A stretch of 64,000 nucleotides of DNA. Source: Rothia nasimurium (GTDB taxonomy: Bacteria; Actinomycetota; Actinomycetes; Actinomycetales; Micrococcaceae). The DNA lies in assembly GCF_928392795.1 (NCBI RefSeq), contig NZ_CAKMTJ010000003.1:186001-250000 (forward strand). The letters run 5' to 3'. Position numbers and translations under genes: made by a program. Of this stretch, positions 1 through 9,115 are shown one piece after another. The notes beneath the pieces are model-generated. The model was not told the DNA's origin and did no database searches. It saw only the letters and a program-made list of their open reading frames with translations. Numbering within the stretch: the first letter of the stretch is position 1; every line of letters begins with the position of its first letter.

Positions 1-153
1 GGCAAGCACCCGGGGGTAGAAGACAGCCTCACCCAGGGCATAGCCCTCACCGACCGGTTCGGTCTTACTCAGGAAGGGGGCAGCTTCTTCATCCATGGCT
101 ACCTGCACGATAGCGGCATTCTCAAAGCCAGAAGGGAGCGCAAAAGCCGACAT
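1..153 (-). CDS. mtnN: MTA/SAH nucleosidase, N-terminal part only
   Basis: Only the first 51 residues lie in the window; the gene continues past base 1. The peptide carries a hydrophobic strand followed by VAMDEEAAPFL, the usual first strand and early acidic segment of 5'-methylthioadenosine/S-adenosylhomocysteine nucleosidases (Pfs/MtnN). The enzyme removes adenine from S-adenosylhomocysteine and makes S-ribosylhomocysteine, the substrate of LuxS. The ATG shares one base with the luxS stop (TAATG), so the two genes are translationally coupled and form the two detoxifying steps of the activated methyl cycle. The assignment rests on this short N-terminus plus the luxS context, so it is good but not certain. 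Confidence 0.75.
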   Translation of the reverse strand, partial: MSAFALPSGFENAAIVQVAMDEEAAPFLSKTEPVGEGYALGEAVFYPRVLA

Positions 154-635
154 TATGCCATCACCTGCTCCCACTCGTCCTTCTTCTCCACAAAAGCACG
201 AACCGCTACCTGGGCCTCTTCCAAGGAGTGGTTAGCGCCCCAGCCACACTGCACCTCGTTCGCTGCCGGAACCTCATCGGCCTCCAGTAGGTCATTCATT
301 GTAGCCTCAAGAACCTGCATAAAATCGGCAGGCTCAACACCCAGGGTCAGGGCGTAGAAACCGGTCTGGCAACCCATGGGGGAGAAGTCAATCAAAGCGT
401 CGGTGTGATTGCGCATATGGTGGGCGGTCATGTGCTCAATCGAGTGAACCGCCTTCATGCCCAGGTGCCCCTTGTTCGGCTGGGTGAAACGCACATCGTA
501 CTTAATCAGGACGTCCCCACCCGGCAGGGTCTTACGGTCAGCTACGCGCACGTAGGGCGCCGCCACAGCGGTATGATCCAGGTCGAAAGACTCAACATTA
601 GTCTTCTGCTTCTCAAAATTCTCAGTGATTTGCAT
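153..635 (-). CDS. luxS: S-ribosylhomocysteine lyase LuxS
   Basis: This 160-aa protein has the normal LuxS length. It cleaves S-ribosylhomocysteine to homocysteine and the AI-2 precursor DPD in the cytoplasm. The metal-binding HxxEH is visible as HSIEH (His64, His68), the catalytic cysteine lies in PMGCQTGFY (Cys89), and the third metal ligand is the cysteine in EVQCGWG (Cys130). All key residues are present, so the enzyme should be active. The gene is transcribed toward mtnN and overlaps its start by one base. Whether AI-2 is used as a signal cannot be read from sequence. Confidence 0.97.
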   Translation of the reverse strand: MQITENFEKQKTNVESFDLDHTAVAAPYVRVADRKTLPGGDVLIKYDVRFTQPNKGHLGMKAVHSIEHMTAHHMRNHTDALIDFSPMGCQTGFYALTLGVEPADFMQVLEATMNDLLEADEVPAANEVQCGWGANHSLEEAQVAVRAFVEKKDEWEQVMA

Positions 636-723
636 GCTTACTATTCTCTCGTACTTAGGGAACTCGCGCTAGCTGGAGGAGTAGGCTAAGACATAAGTGT
701 TCACGAACGATTGGAGTACTTCC

Positions 724-1026
724 ATGAACGTACTGATTCCCACCGCTGCTGCCTCAGCCGGCCTGATGGGCGGCTACAAGGTTGCCCGTGTTACTAACGT
801 CCGCGCCCTGGGCGGGGTCGCCCTAGCCGCTGGTGGTGCTGCTGCCTTTGCCGGCTGGAAGAAGAACGCCGGAACCGGCACCGCCGCCGCCCTCACCGCC
901 GTCTACCTCGGCGCCTTCGGCTACTCCCACGCCCTGCACAAGAAGATTGGCCCCTGGCCTGCTGTGTGCGCCGTTACCGGTGCTACCGCGCTCGCTTCCC
1001 TGGCCTTCGGCCGCGAAAAGAAATAG
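724..1026 (+). CDS. Small alanine/glycine-rich membrane protein of unknown function
   Basis: I chose the ATG at 724 because GGAG (713-716) sits seven bases upstream; an upstream in-frame GTG at 697 has worse spacing. The 100-aa product is rich in Ala and Gly. It contains three or four short hydrophobic segments (roughly residues 3-20, 28-45, 50-65 and 75-92) and a basic tail, so it is probably an integral membrane protein. No enzymatic motif is visible. It stands alone, divergent from luxS and followed by a hairpin. I do not recognise a named family. Confidence 0.7.
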   Translation: MNVLIPTAAASAGLMGGYKVARVTNVRALGGVALAAGGAAAFAGWKKNAGTGTAAALTAVYLGAFGYSHALHKKIGPWPAVCAVTGATALASLAFGREKK

Positions 1027-1039
1027 CTCGCAGGTGAGC

Positions 1040-1077
1040 AAGCTACCACCGGGGCCTCTCTTCCCGGTGGGTGGCTT
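1040..1077 (+). terminator. Hairpin after the small membrane protein gene
   Basis: The arms AAGCTACCACCGGG (1040-1053) and CCCGGTGGGTGGCTT (1063-1077) pair over about 13 bases with a small bulge and a 9-base loop. No long T run follows, so termination strength is uncertain. It separates the small gene from rpsO. I found no tRNA in 1027-1222. Confidence 0.55.
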
Positions 1078-1222
1078 GTGCTGTAGAGTTGACTATGCAT
1101 GTGACTGCAGTCCGTGGCAGTTACCTGCAGCGGGAAAGCCGCCCACCGGCGTCCTTGCCCCTCAACCCGGCAGCAAAAATGTTGACCGGGCCGCACACGG
1201 CACTAACTCTAGGAGTTAACCC

Positions 1223-1492
1223 ATGGCTCTTGATCCCAAGATCAAGCAGGAAATCATGAAGGAATACGCAACCCACGAAGGTGACACCGGTTCACCCGAG
1301 GTTCAGGTTGCAGTTCTGACTCGTCGTATCACCGACCTGACCGAACACCTCAAGTTCCACAAGCACGACCACCACTCACGTCGTGGTCTGATGATTCTCG
1401 TTGGTCGCCGCCGCAACCTGCTCGGCTACCTCAAGAGCGTCGACATCGAGCGTTACCGCGCCCTCATCGAGCGTCTCGGTATCCGCCGATAA
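1223..1492 (+). CDS. rpsO: 30S ribosomal protein S15
   Basis: The 89-aa product has the standard S15 length. The typical S15 segments are present: [12 protein letters not shown] (residues 21-32), the [10 protein letters not shown] loop, the GRRRNLL motif and the C-terminal [13 protein letters not shown]15 binds the 16S rRNA central domain early in 30S assembly. The start is supported by AGGAG six bases upstream. It lies upstream of pnp, the classic bacterial pairing. Confidence 0.98.
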   Translation: MALDPKIKQEIMKEYATHEGDTGSPEVQVAVLTRRITDLTEHLKFHKHDHHSRRGLMILVGRRRNLLGYLKSVDIERYRALIERLGIRR

Positions 1493-1508
1493 CACAAGGT
1501 TTGTGAAC

Positions 1509-1580
1509 GTGAGGGCGACACCGCAACCCGCGCATTCGGCTTAATAGTCGGACGCCGCTGGTCGAGGGTGACGCCCTCAC
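1509..1580 (+). promoter_or_regulatory. Long inverted repeat in the rpsO-pnp intergenic leader
   Basis: The arms GTGAGGGCGACACC (1509-1522) and GGTGACGCCCTCAC (1567-1580) pair over 14 bases with one mismatch. They enclose 44 bases that can fold further. A second hairpin lies at 1647-1673 (ACAGA...TCTGT with a CCCC/GGGG core). The 234-base gap between rpsO and pnp is therefore structured throughout. In Escherichia coli, RNase III cuts a hairpin here and PNPase represses its own mRNA; a similar role is inferred by position. A TTGACG at 1624-1629 could be a pnp -35 element, but the matching -10 is poor. Confidence 0.5.
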
Positions 1581-1726
1581 CCACACCTACCACCCACAGA
1601 ATAGAAATAAGTCGCCGCGTGCTTTGACGGTCCTCGGTAGCGGTTTACAGAAAGCCCCATTGGCGGGGTCTGTGAGCCTCAATCGATGACCGAAGGCGCG
1701 GCGCAGACAAGAGAAATGGAGGAACC

Positions 1727-3955
1727 TTGGAAGGTCCCGAAATTCAGTTTGCAGAAGCAATCATTGACAACGGCAAGTTCGGTAAGCGCGTAGTACGCTT
1801 CGAAACCGGCCGCCTCGCCAAGCAGGCCGCAGGCTCTGCCCTGGTCACTATCGACGACGACACCACCCTGCTCTCAGCCACCGCTATCGGCAAGAGCCCC
1901 CGTGACGGCTTCGACTTCTTCCCCCTGACCGTAGACGTTGAAGAGCGCATGTACGCAGCCGGTAAGATCCCCGGCTCCTTCTTCCGCCGTGAAGGCCGCC
2001 CCTCAACCGAAGCGATCCTGGCTGCGCGTCTGATTGACCGCCCCCTGCGTCCTGCCTTCAAGAAGGGCATCCGCAACGAGGTGCAGGTCGTTGTCACCGT
2101 GCTCACCATCGAGCCCGACGAAATCTACAACACCGTCGCAATCAACGCAGCATCCTGCTCCACCACCCTGTCAGGTGCCCCCTTCGCGGGCCCCGTCGGT
2201 GGCGTCCGCGTCGCCCTAATCGACGGCCAGTGGGTTGCCTTCCCCAAGCACTCCCAGCTTGAGAACGCTGTCTTCGACATGGCTGTAGCCGGTCGCGTTG
2301 TGACCAAGGCTGACGGCACCGAAGACGTCGCCATCATGATGGTTGAGGCGGAAGCTACCGATAACTCCTGGAAGCTCATCAAGGAAGACGGCGCCACCGC
2401 ACCGACCGAAGAAGTTGTTGCTGAGGGTCTCGAAGCTGCTAAGCCCTTCATTGCTGCCCTCTGCAAGGCCCAGGCTGACCTGGCTGAGCGCGCTGGCAAG
2501 CCTGCCCTGGAGCTGCCCATCTTCGGTGAGCGTGCCGCAGAAATCGACGAAGCCGTCAAAGCTTTTGAACCCAAGATCGTTGAGGTCTACTCCATCGCCG
2601 GTAAGCAGGACCGCGAAACCGCGTCCGCTGACCTGCAGCAGGAAATCGTTGAAACCCTGGCCGCAGAAGGCAAGGAATTCGAGGGCCGCGAAGACGAAGT
2701 TAACGCAGCTTTCAACGCCCTGACTAAGCACGTTGTGCGTCAGCGCATCCTCACCGACCAGGTTCGTATTGACGGCCGCGGTCTGACCGACATCCGCCAG
2801 CTCACCGCTGAGGTTGAGGTTCTGCCCCGCGTCCACGGCTCCGCTATCTTCGAGCGTGGCGAAACCCAGATCATGGGCGTCACCACCCTCAACATGCTCA
2901 AGATGGAGCAGCAGCTGGACTCCCTCTACCCGGTCAAGTCCAAGCGCTACATCCACCACTACAACTTCCCGCCCTACTCAACCGGTGAAACCGGCCGCGT
3001 TGGCTCACCCAAGCGCCGCGAAATCGGTCACGGTGCACTCGCCGAGCGCGCGATCACCCCGATCCTGCCCTCACGCGAGGAATTCCCCTACGCAATCCGC
3101 CAGGTTTCAGAGGCCCTGGGCTCCAACGGATCAACCTCTATGGGCTCCGTTTGTGCATCAACCCTCTCCCTGCTGAACGCCGGTGTGCCCCTGCGCGCCC
3201 CCGTCGCCGGTATCGCCATGGGCCTTGTCTCCGACGAGGTCAACGGCGAAACCCGCTACGCAGCCCTGACCGACATTCTCGGTGCTGAGGACGCCCTGGG
3301 CGATATGGACTTCAAGGTCGCAGGTACCTCCGAGTTCGTCACCGCTATCCAGCTGGACACCAAGCTCGACGGCATCCCCGCCTCCGTTCTGGCAGGCGCC
3401 CTGACCCAGGCACGTGAAGCCCGCCTGCACATCCTCGAGGTCATCAATGCAGCAATCGACGCTCCCGACGAGATGAGCGACTACGCACCCCGCGTCATCT
3501 CCGTTCAGGTACCCGTTGCCAAGATCGGTGAGGTCATCGGCCCCAAGGGCAAGATGATCAACCAGATCCAGGAAGACACCGGTACTGACATCTCCATCGA
3601 GGACGACGGCACCGTCTACATTGGCGCTACCGACGGCCCTTCCGCAGAGGCAGCCCGCGCAGCAATCAACGCGATTGCTAACCCGCAGGTTCCCGAGGTC
3701 GGCGAACGCTACCTGGGTACCGTCGTGAAGACCACCACCTTCGGTGCCTTCGTCTCACTGACCCCCGGTAAGGACGGCCTGCTGCACATCTCCGAGCTTC
3801 GCAAGCTCAACGACGGCAAGCGCGTAGACGACGTCGAGGACGTCGTCGGCGTAGGCCAGAAGGTCCAGGTAGAGATCTCCAAGATCGACGACCGCGGCAA
3901 GCTGTCACTGGTACCCGTCGTAGCCGAAGGCGAAGAGAGCGGCGACGAAGAGTAA
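1727..3955 (+). CDS. pnp: Polyribonucleotide nucleotidyltransferase (PNPase)
   Basis: The 742-aa enzyme degrades RNA 3' to 5' with phosphate, or adds 3' tails. Order of domains: first RNase PH core (about 15-150), a linker helical domain, second RNase PH core (about 345-560), KH domain ([19 protein letters not shown], near 600-660) and S1 domain (near 665-735, with TTFGAFVSL and DGLLHISEL). Length is normal for the actinobacterial type, which is also called guanosine pentaphosphate synthetase (GpsI). The start is a TTG at 1727 behind GGAGG; the first residues MEGPEIQF match the family N-terminus. A strong hairpin follows the stop, so the gene ends its transcript here instead of continuing to the M16 peptidase gene. 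Confidence 0.98.
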   Translation: MEGPEIQFAEAIIDNGKFGKRVVRFETGRLAKQAAGSALVTIDDDTTLLSATAIGKSPRDGFDFFPLTVDVEERMYAAGKIPGSFFRREGRPSTEAILAARLIDRPLRPAFKKGIRNEVQVVVTVLTIEPDEIYNTVAINAASCSTTLSGAPFAGPVGGVRVALIDGQWVAFPKHSQLENAVFDMAVAGRVVTKADGTEDVAIMMVEAEATDNSWKLIKEDGATAPTEEVVAEGLEAAKPFIAALCKAQADLAERAGKPALELPIFGERAAEIDEAVKAFEPKIVEVYSIAGKQDRETASADLQQEIVETLAAEGKEFEGREDEVNAAFNALTKHVVRQRILTDQVRIDGRGLTDIRQLTAEVEVLPRVHGSAIFERGETQIMGVTTLNMLKMEQQLDSLYPVKSKRYIHHYNFPPYSTGETGRVGSPKRREIGHGALAERAITPILPSREEFPYAIRQVSEALGSNGSTSMGSVCASTLSLLNAGVPLRAPVAGIAMGLVSDEVNGETRYAALTDILGAEDALGDMDFKVAGTSEFVTAIQLDTKLDGIPASVLAGALTQAREARLHILEVINAAIDAPDEMSDYAPRVISVQVPVAKIGEVIGPKGKMINQIQEDTGTDISIEDDGTVYIGATDGPSAEAARAAINAIANPQVPEVGERYLGTVVKTTTFGAFVSLTPGKDGLLHISELRKLNDGKRVDDVEDVVGVGQKVQVEISKIDDRGKLSLVPVVAEGEESGDEE

Positions 3956-3970
3956 AAAGCTCTGTCACGA

Positions 3971-4008
3971 AAAGAGGGTAGTTTCTTTGAGAGGAAGCTA
4001 TCCTCTTT
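3971..4008 (+). terminator. Terminator after pnp
   Basis: The arms AAAGAGGGTAGTTTC (3971-3985) and GAAGCTATCCTCTTT (3994-4008) pair over 15 bases, with two G-U type pairs and an 8-base loop. The following sequence is T-rich. It marks the boundary between the GC-rich pnp gene and the AT-rich polysaccharide locus. Confidence 0.7.
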
Positions 4009-4124
4009 CTCATATATGGTAAATTCATGTCTAATATTTATAGGCAAATTTAATGTAGATGGAAATCATAACCCTTAACAGGTTCGGTTCGGCCCTGTGG
4101 GCAATAAACTTTTATGAGTACATG

Positions 4125-4152
4125 TTGCGGACTATCGGTCCCTTCATAATGC
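4125..4152 (+). promoter_or_regulatory. Possible promoter of the exopolysaccharide operon
   Basis: In the gene-free stretch 3956-4268, TTGCGG (4125-4130) and TAATGC (4147-4152) are spaced by 16 bases and would start transcription about 110 bases before the first polysaccharide gene. The rest of the gap is AT-rich and holds nothing else I can name apart from the pnp terminator. The call rests on consensus resemblance only. Confidence 0.35.
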
Positions 4153-4268
4153 AGGATTACTCGCGAATTTCTCTGAACTGAAAAAATATTGTGCTTGTAG
4201 CAAGGGCGACTGGAAATCCTTGCAGAAGATACAAATTCAGTTTGGGGAACAAAGAAAGACTAGGGAAT

Positions 4269-5576
4269 ATGCGTATTTCAGTTGTAGGTTGTGGATACTT
4301 GGGAGCTGTACACGCAGCTGCTATGGCATCACTTGGTCATGATGTAGTTGGTATCGACGTCATGCAGGATAAGGTCGATGCCCTTAACACCGGCTTTGCT
4401 TCAATCTATGAGCCCGGGTTGGATGAATTGCTTCAGCAGGGAATTAAGTCGGGAAAACTGAAATTCACCACTGATTTTTCAGAAGCGCAGGATGCTGAAG
4501 CTCACTTCATTGGTGTTGGCACCCCTCAGAAAAAGGACGGTGCTGGAGCGGATCTTTCTTACCTCTATTCTGCTGTCGAAGCACTGATTCCTTACCTCAA
4601 TGAGGGCGACGTAGTCATCGGTAAGTCCACAGTGCCGGTCGGAACGGCCCAGGATCTTGCTGAATACGATGCCTTCCGTCAGACCGGTGCAATCTTAGCG
4701 TGGAACCCGGAGTTCCTGCGTGAGGGGCACGCAATTAAAGATACCGTTAGCCCTGATCGCCTCGTGTATGGCCTACCCGCTGGCGATGAAGCTTCTTCTC
4801 GTGCAAAAGACGTTCTCGACACTGTTTACGCAGCTATCCTTGAACGTGATACCCCTTTGATTGTCACCGACTTTCCTACTGCTGAACTTGTTAAAGTATC
4901 TGCTAACGCTTTTCTGGCGACCAAAATTAGCTTTATCAATGCAGTAGCACAGGTTGCAGATAAGACCGGCGCAAACGTAACCGAGCTGGCTGACGCTATT
5001 GGCTTGGACGACCGTATCGGGCGGAAGTTCCTCAATGCTGGAGTCGGCTTTGGCGGAGGATGCCTGCCGAAGGATATCCGTGCTTTTAAAGCACGAGCAG
5101 AAGAACTGGGTGTTGAAGACGTACTTAACTTGATGACTGCAGTTGACGATATTAATCTTCGTCAGCGTCGTAATATCATCGAGCAGGTCCAGCGCCTTTT
5201 CCCCACTCCTGCCGGAACTCGAGTTGCAGTTCTTGGTCTCGCCTTCAAGCCCGAGAGCGATGACCTGCGAGACTCGCCCGCCCTTGACGTAGCTACAGCT
5301 CTACAAAAATTAGGTTATGAGGTTGTTGCCACCGACCCGAAGGCTGCGGAAAAGGCTCGTACTATTAATCCTGACCTGCAGTACGTCAGCTCTATGGACG
5401 AGGCACTCGAAGGCGCGCATATAGCTATCTTACTGACTGAATGGAAACAGTTTACACAGGCAGAACCTACAAAGGCTCGGCATGATATTTCTGTTGTAAT
5501 TGATGGACGCAACTCCCTAGACAGGGCAGCGTGGGAAAACAACGGTTGGAAGTATATGGGAGTAGGTCGCCGATAA
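4269..5576 (+). CDS. UDP-glucose 6-dehydrogenase
   Basis: The 435-aa product has the normal length of UDP-glucose/GDP-mannose dehydrogenases. The N-terminal NAD-binding Rossmann fold shows GCGYLGAVHAAAMASLGH, and the catalytic cysteine lies in GVGFGGGCLPKDI (Cys265). The C-terminal UDP-binding domain begins near residue 315 (VLGLAFKPESDDLRDSPAL). It oxidises UDP-glucose to UDP-glucuronate, a capsule precursor. An upstream in-frame start at 4191 exists, but ATG 4269 has AGGGA close by and begins exactly at the Rossmann strand. It opens the polysaccharide operon and is followed after three bases by the flippase gene. UDP-glucose is the likely substrate; another nucleotide sugar is possible. Confidence 0.93.
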   Translation: MRISVVGCGYLGAVHAAAMASLGHDVVGIDVMQDKVDALNTGFASIYEPGLDELLQQGIKSGKLKFTTDFSEAQDAEAHFIGVGTPQKKDGAGADLSYLYSAVEALIPYLNEGDVVIGKSTVPVGTAQDLAEYDAFRQTGAILAWNPEFLREGHAIKDTVSPDRLVYGLPAGDEASSRAKDVLDTVYAAILERDTPLIVTDFPTAELVKVSANAFLATKISFINAVAQVADKTGANVTELADAIGLDDRIGRKFLNAGVGFGGGCLPKDIRAFKARAEELGVEDVLNLMTAVDDINLRQRRNIIEQVQRLFPTPAGTRVAVLGLAFKPESDDLRDSPALDVATALQKLGYEVVATDPKAAEKARTINPDLQYVSSMDEALEGAHIAILLTEWKQFTQAEPTKARHDISVVIDGRNSLDRAAWENNGWKYMGVGRR

Positions 5577-5579
5577 ATT

Positions 5580-6899
5580 ATGGCAAAGCATTTTGCGAGA
5601 AAAAAGGCAAGTCGTCTACAAGCAGTGATGTATTCGGTTGCGGGGCAAGCAATCGGACCGCTCGCGGGGTTCCTGACTGCGCCTATTCTCGCCCATGCTT
5701 TGGGCGTGACTGGACGTGGTGAAGCCACAGCAGCTACAGCACCCCTAGTGTTGGGTGTAGCTGTTCTCACCATGGGGCTTCCAGAGGCAACTACTTATTT
5801 TGTTGCTAGGCACCAGAAGTTTGCATTATCTGTGCTCTATAAGAGCTTGTTGCTGATTATTATACCGGCCGTTTTAGGTACATTAGGCTTCATTGCCCTT
5901 GGCCCGTATTTCGCTGGCTACAATAATGAACTTATTCAGATAATGTTCTACTGCACACTTATGTTATTACCTTCATTATGGGTAGGCGTGCTTAGAGGGG
6001 CTGCTTTTGGCCTTCAAAAATTTAGTTTGATTGCTGCAGAGCGTACCTTAACTTCATTGAGCAAACTTGGCCTAATATCTGTTTTTGCTCTAACTGGTCA
6101 TCTCAATGTCCTTACGGCTTCTTTAATTATAGGTGTAACAGTATTTTTAGGAGGAATACTGTATCTACCCTTAATGTTCCAGAAGCCTCATACAGATGAA
6201 GAATCAAGCTCACTTGAAGATGTTCGGATGCGATTGATTCTTCAGTACGGGTTGCGGCAATGGTTCGGATCTTTAGCTGGTGTTTTGCTTTCACGTCTGG
6301 ACCAGCTACTTATGACTCCGCTTTCTTCATCATATGAACTAGGTTTGTATGTTGTTGCGGTAGCAATTGGAGATCTTGTACTGGTTGTAAATAACGCCTT
6401 ACGCGAGGTTGTTTTTTCTACCGAGTCGAAGGCACCTCAGGGTGAGCGAATAGCATTAGCTGCACGAGTTTCTAATATGGCAGCAGCCGTTACCGGGTCT
6501 TGCGCAATTGTTATCGGTATCTGGATGATTCCGATTCTGTTTGGCGAGGAATTCGCCCCGGCATGGATTATTACCGTAATTTTGATTATAGCTGCTGTTA
6601 TGGGCAATCCGGGGTCTTTGGCCGGTGTTGGTCTCTCGGCAGCAGGGCGTCCTGAGCTCCGTAGCTGGTCCTTAGTTGCTGGTTGCATCGTTAACCTTCT
6701 TCTGATGTTGTGGCTTGTACCGCAGCATGGTGCAGTAGGTGCAGCCTTTGCAACAATGGGAGGTAGCGTCACAGCTGCTAGCGGTAATCTACTCTTCACA
6801 CGCAAGGTATTAGGGACGAAAATGAGTGATTTTATTGTCCCGCGAAGGGACGATCTTAGAATAATCAAATCGCTCGTACAACGAATCACGAAAAAATAG
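5580..6899 (+). CDS. Polysaccharide flippase (Wzx/MOP superfamily)
   Basis: The 439-aa protein is hydrophobic throughout, with about 12 predicted membrane helices (first near residues 12-35, last near 385-405) and a basic N-terminus and C-terminus. This fits the oligosaccharide flippase branch of the MOP exporters. The N-terminal GQAIGPLAGFLTAPILAHALG resembles the usual first helix pair of Wzx proteins; it is cited by position (about residues 20-40). Such proteins move lipid-linked repeat units across the membrane. The gene starts three bases after the dehydrogenase stop and five bases before the next glycosyltransferase, so it is in the same operon. The Wzy-like polymerase at 12720 completes a Wzx/Wzy pathway. 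Confidence 0.85.
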   Translation: MAKHFARKKASRLQAVMYSVAGQAIGPLAGFLTAPILAHALGVTGRGEATAATAPLVLGVAVLTMGLPEATTYFVARHQKFALSVLYKSLLLIIIPAVLGTLGFIALGPYFAGYNNELIQIMFYCTLMLLPSLWVGVLRGAAFGLQKFSLIAAERTLTSLSKLGLISVFALTGHLNVLTASLIIGVTVFLGGILYLPLMFQKPHTDEESSSLEDVRMRLILQYGLRQWFGSLAGVLLSRLDQLLMTPLSSSYELGLYVVAVAIGDLVLVVNNALREVVFSTESKAPQGERIALAARVSNMAAAVTGSCAIVIGIWMIPILFGEEFAPAWIITVILIIAAVMGNPGSLAGVGLSAAGRPELRSWSLVAGCIVNLLLMLWLVPQHGAVGAAFATMGGSVTAASGNLLFTRKVLGTKMSDFIVPRRDDLRIIKSLVQRITKK

Positions 6900-6904
6900 G
6901 AGGT

Positions 6905-8041
6905 ATGTTGTCTGAGATGAAAACAGTTGCCATATGGAAGAGAAAGCTTCTTCCTGGGACAGAAACTTTTATTCGGAATCAACAAGATGCATATTCACGA
7001 TACCGGGCAATAGCGATTGCATCGCAGCGACATGATTCACCACTGGCAAGAGAAAGCGATATCCTTCTACATGAAAGTGGTAATCTATCAGATAGAATTA
7101 AAGCTAAGATTCTATCCGCTTTTGGGTATTCAAAAGAGCTTTCTCAATTACTAGAGCAGAAATCTGTTGATGTCGTCCATGCACATTTTGCATCAGAGGC
7201 TTTCGCTGTTCAGGAGATTTGTAAAAAATTAAGAATTCCATTAGTAGTTACATTTCATGGGCATGATATCCATACAGCCCCGGAAATGCCTGGATGGAGA
7301 GGTAAGCGTTATAAGCTAAGGCTAAAGTCTCTATTTAAGAATGGTCAACATTTTATTGCTGTATCTGAAGCTATACGAGAAAGAGCAATATTATTAGGGT
7401 GTCCTCCTGAAAAAATTACAGTCGAGTACACAGGCATACCAGAAACTAGCCTCCTGCGAAAAGATGATAGAGCTGACTATGATATTCTATTTGTAGGACG
7501 TCTTATTCCATATAAGGGTACCTTGCATATGTTAAAAGCAGCTTCCATTGCAGAAGAGAAACTAGGCAAAAAATTAAAACTAGCTGTAATTGGAACTGGA
7601 CCCGAACTGGAAAATTTGATAAATATTTCTCGTCAACTTAATCTCAGTGTTGATTTCTTAGGCCATCAGTCATCTAGCAAGGTCCAAGGCTATTTGGCAA
7701 ATAGTAAAATATTCTGCGCTCCTTCCATGAAGGTAAACAAGACTGTAATTGAGGGGTTTGGTATGGTGTATCTTGAGGCGGCATTACAAGAAACACCTGT
7801 CGTAGCTTACGCATTTAGTGGAGTCAAGGAGGCCGTTGCTCATAATGAAACTGGAATACTTGTTGAAGAAGGAAAAGTAGATTTATTAGCTGACGCACTC
7901 ATAAGGCTTTTGAGAAATCCGGAATTTGCACGTCAGCTGGGTATCAATGGTCGTCAGAGAGTGCTTAAAGATTTTTCTGTGATGAATTGTATTCAGTCTA
8001 TCGAAAATATTTATGATAGGTTAATTATCGATAAAATATAG
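6905..8041 (+). CDS. Glycosyltransferase, GT4 type
   Basis: The 378-aa protein has the two-domain GT-B form. The N-terminal domain holds VDVVHAHFASEAF and VVTFHGHDIHT (about 85-120). The C-terminal domain begins with DILFVGRLIPYKG (about 195) and carries the retaining GT4 signature E-x7-E in IEGFGMVYLEA (about 280). It would transfer a sugar from a nucleotide sugar to a lipid-linked acceptor on the cytoplasmic face. AGGAGGT directly abuts ATG 6905, so the true start may be the TTG at 6908 or the ATG at 6917. The end overlaps the convergent gene by 21 bases. Donor and acceptor cannot be inferred. Confidence 0.88.
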   Translation: MLSEMKTVAIWKRKLLPGTETFIRNQQDAYSRYRAIAIASQRHDSPLARESDILLHESGNLSDRIKAKILSAFGYSKELSQLLEQKSVDVVHAHFASEAFAVQEICKKLRIPLVVTFHGHDIHTAPEMPGWRGKRYKLRLKSLFKNGQHFIAVSEAIRERAILLGCPPEKITVEYTGIPETSLLRKDDRADYDILFVGRLIPYKGTLHMLKAASIAEEKLGKKLKLAVIGTGPELENLINISRQLNLSVDFLGHQSSSKVQGYLANSKIFCAPSMKVNKTVIEGFGMVYLEAALQETPVVAYAFSGVKEAVAHNETGILVEEGKVDLLADALIRLLRNPEFARQLGINGRQRVLKDFSVMNCIQSIENIYDRLIIDKI

Positions 8042-9109
8042 AAGAGCATCTTCAAGCAGGGGGAGAGTCTGCTCATCGGTAAAACGACGAGCATTTTCTA
8101 CCCCTGCTTTTCTAATCTCAAGAGACTCTTGGGGGTGAGAAATAATCCACTCAAGGGCAGCAGCTAAATCTTGTGCGTCACCCGGAGCTGTAAGAAGTCC
8201 ATTAACTTTATCCGTTATGATTTCGGTGGCGCCTCCATGCGATGTGCCTATCGTGACGAGCCCCGCGGAAGATCCCTGTACAAGAATTTGACCGAAAGGT
8301 TCAGGGTCCGTTGATGCTGAGACTAAAACATCATGGTTTGAGAGTACAGAGGACACATCAGATACATTTCCGATGAGCTTAATGGCCCCATGCGAAGCCG
8401 TTGCAATTTTCTTTAGTTTTTGAGAATACTCAGGTTCCCCAAAAAGATTACCGCCAGCTACAGTAAGCTCAACGGTCCGGGCCTTAGAGCGGCTATTGAT
8501 AAGGTTAACGGCTTCCATGATAACATGGACGCCTTTCCAGGGGCTTAGTCGGCTTAGAGATAGTACCCGTAGGGGATGGTGTAGTCCTGGGTAACTTGTA
8601 GCCAGGGTAGCTTCTGAGCGACCGGATACTGTGTAAACTACCCTGCCGCGACGTTCTTGCGATGCAGAAGTTAGGGTTCGTAGGGTGTATTCGCTGTTTG
8701 AGAGGAAGCCCTTGGCAGAAGGATATGCGAAGTACTTCAGAAACGACTTTTTGGCCAACGAGGCCTCAAATGGATAGGCCTCTTGTCTAAGATAGTCAAT
8801 TACCCGATGACGAGCTGCAGGTACTAGACTGAGGTGCAGAAAAGCGCTGATACTGTTCGATACGATGAAATTATTAGATTCTTTTAGCAGTTTATTGAGT
8901 TCAAGTACTCTTTGAGGAAGCGAGGTAGCAGATAGAACTGTTACTCGGGTATGGGGCGCTAAATTAGCAATTTCACTGAGTTTTCCGTGTTCGAAAACTA
9001 TGAGATGAATCGGAAGAGTACGATCTTCCCATGTAATGTATCTGCTAAGAGCAAGCTCTCCCCCACCTAGCTTTGAAGTGTGACCAACAAATATTACTTC
9101 TTGTTTCAT
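8021..9109 (-). CDS. Glycosyltransferase, GT4-like, paralog of 17589-18668
   Basis: The 362-aa protein opens with a strand and a glycine-rich loop (HTSKLGGGELALSRY, residues 10-24), typical of GT4 acceptor domains. The C-terminal domain starts at RVLSLSRLSPWKGV (about 187). The usual E-x7-E is E-x7-Q here (PEPFGQILVQG), a change shared with its paralog. The protein is about half identical to the one at 17589, but the first 74 bases of coding DNA are almost identical between the two. It is transcribed opposite to most of the locus, in tandem with the gene at 9116. Its last 21 bases overlap the convergent glycosyltransferase gene. Confidence 0.85.
   Translation of the reverse strand: MKQEVIFVGHTSKLGGGELALSRYITWEDRTLPIHLIVFEHGKLSEIANLAPHTRVTVLSATSLPQRVLELNKLLKESNNFIVSNSISAFLHLSLVPAARHRVIDYLRQEAYPFEASLAKKSFLKYFAYPSAKGFLSNSEYTLRTLTSASQERRGRVVYTVSGRSEATLATSYPGLHHPLRVLSLSRLSPWKGVHVIMEAVNLINSRSKARTVELTVAGGNLFGEPEYSQKLKKIATASHGAIKLIGNVSDVSSVLSNHDVLVSASTDPEPFGQILVQGSSAGLVTIGTSHGGATEIITDKVNGLLTAPGDAQDLAAALEWIISHPQESLEIRKAGVENARRFTDEQTLPLLEDALLYFIDN
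9021..9094 (-). repeat. 74-bp inverted repeat, copy A
   Basis: Read on the minus strand, this segment matches 17601-17674 on the plus strand at 72 of 74 bases. It covers the 5' coding end of the glycosyltransferase gene and stops sharply; the rest of the two genes has diverged strongly at DNA level. The two copies face each other across about 8.5 kb. Confidence 0.9.
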
Positions 9110-9115
9110 AGAAGA

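Noticed and set aside
1027..1222. tRNA or small RNA between the membrane protein gene and rpsO
   Set aside because: No cloverleaf arms or CCA end could be built; only the terminator-like hairpin stands out.
2125..2959. Long open frames antisense to pnp
   Set aside because: They follow the third-base pattern of GC-rich coding DNA on the other strand and encode low-complexity peptides; pnp is certain.
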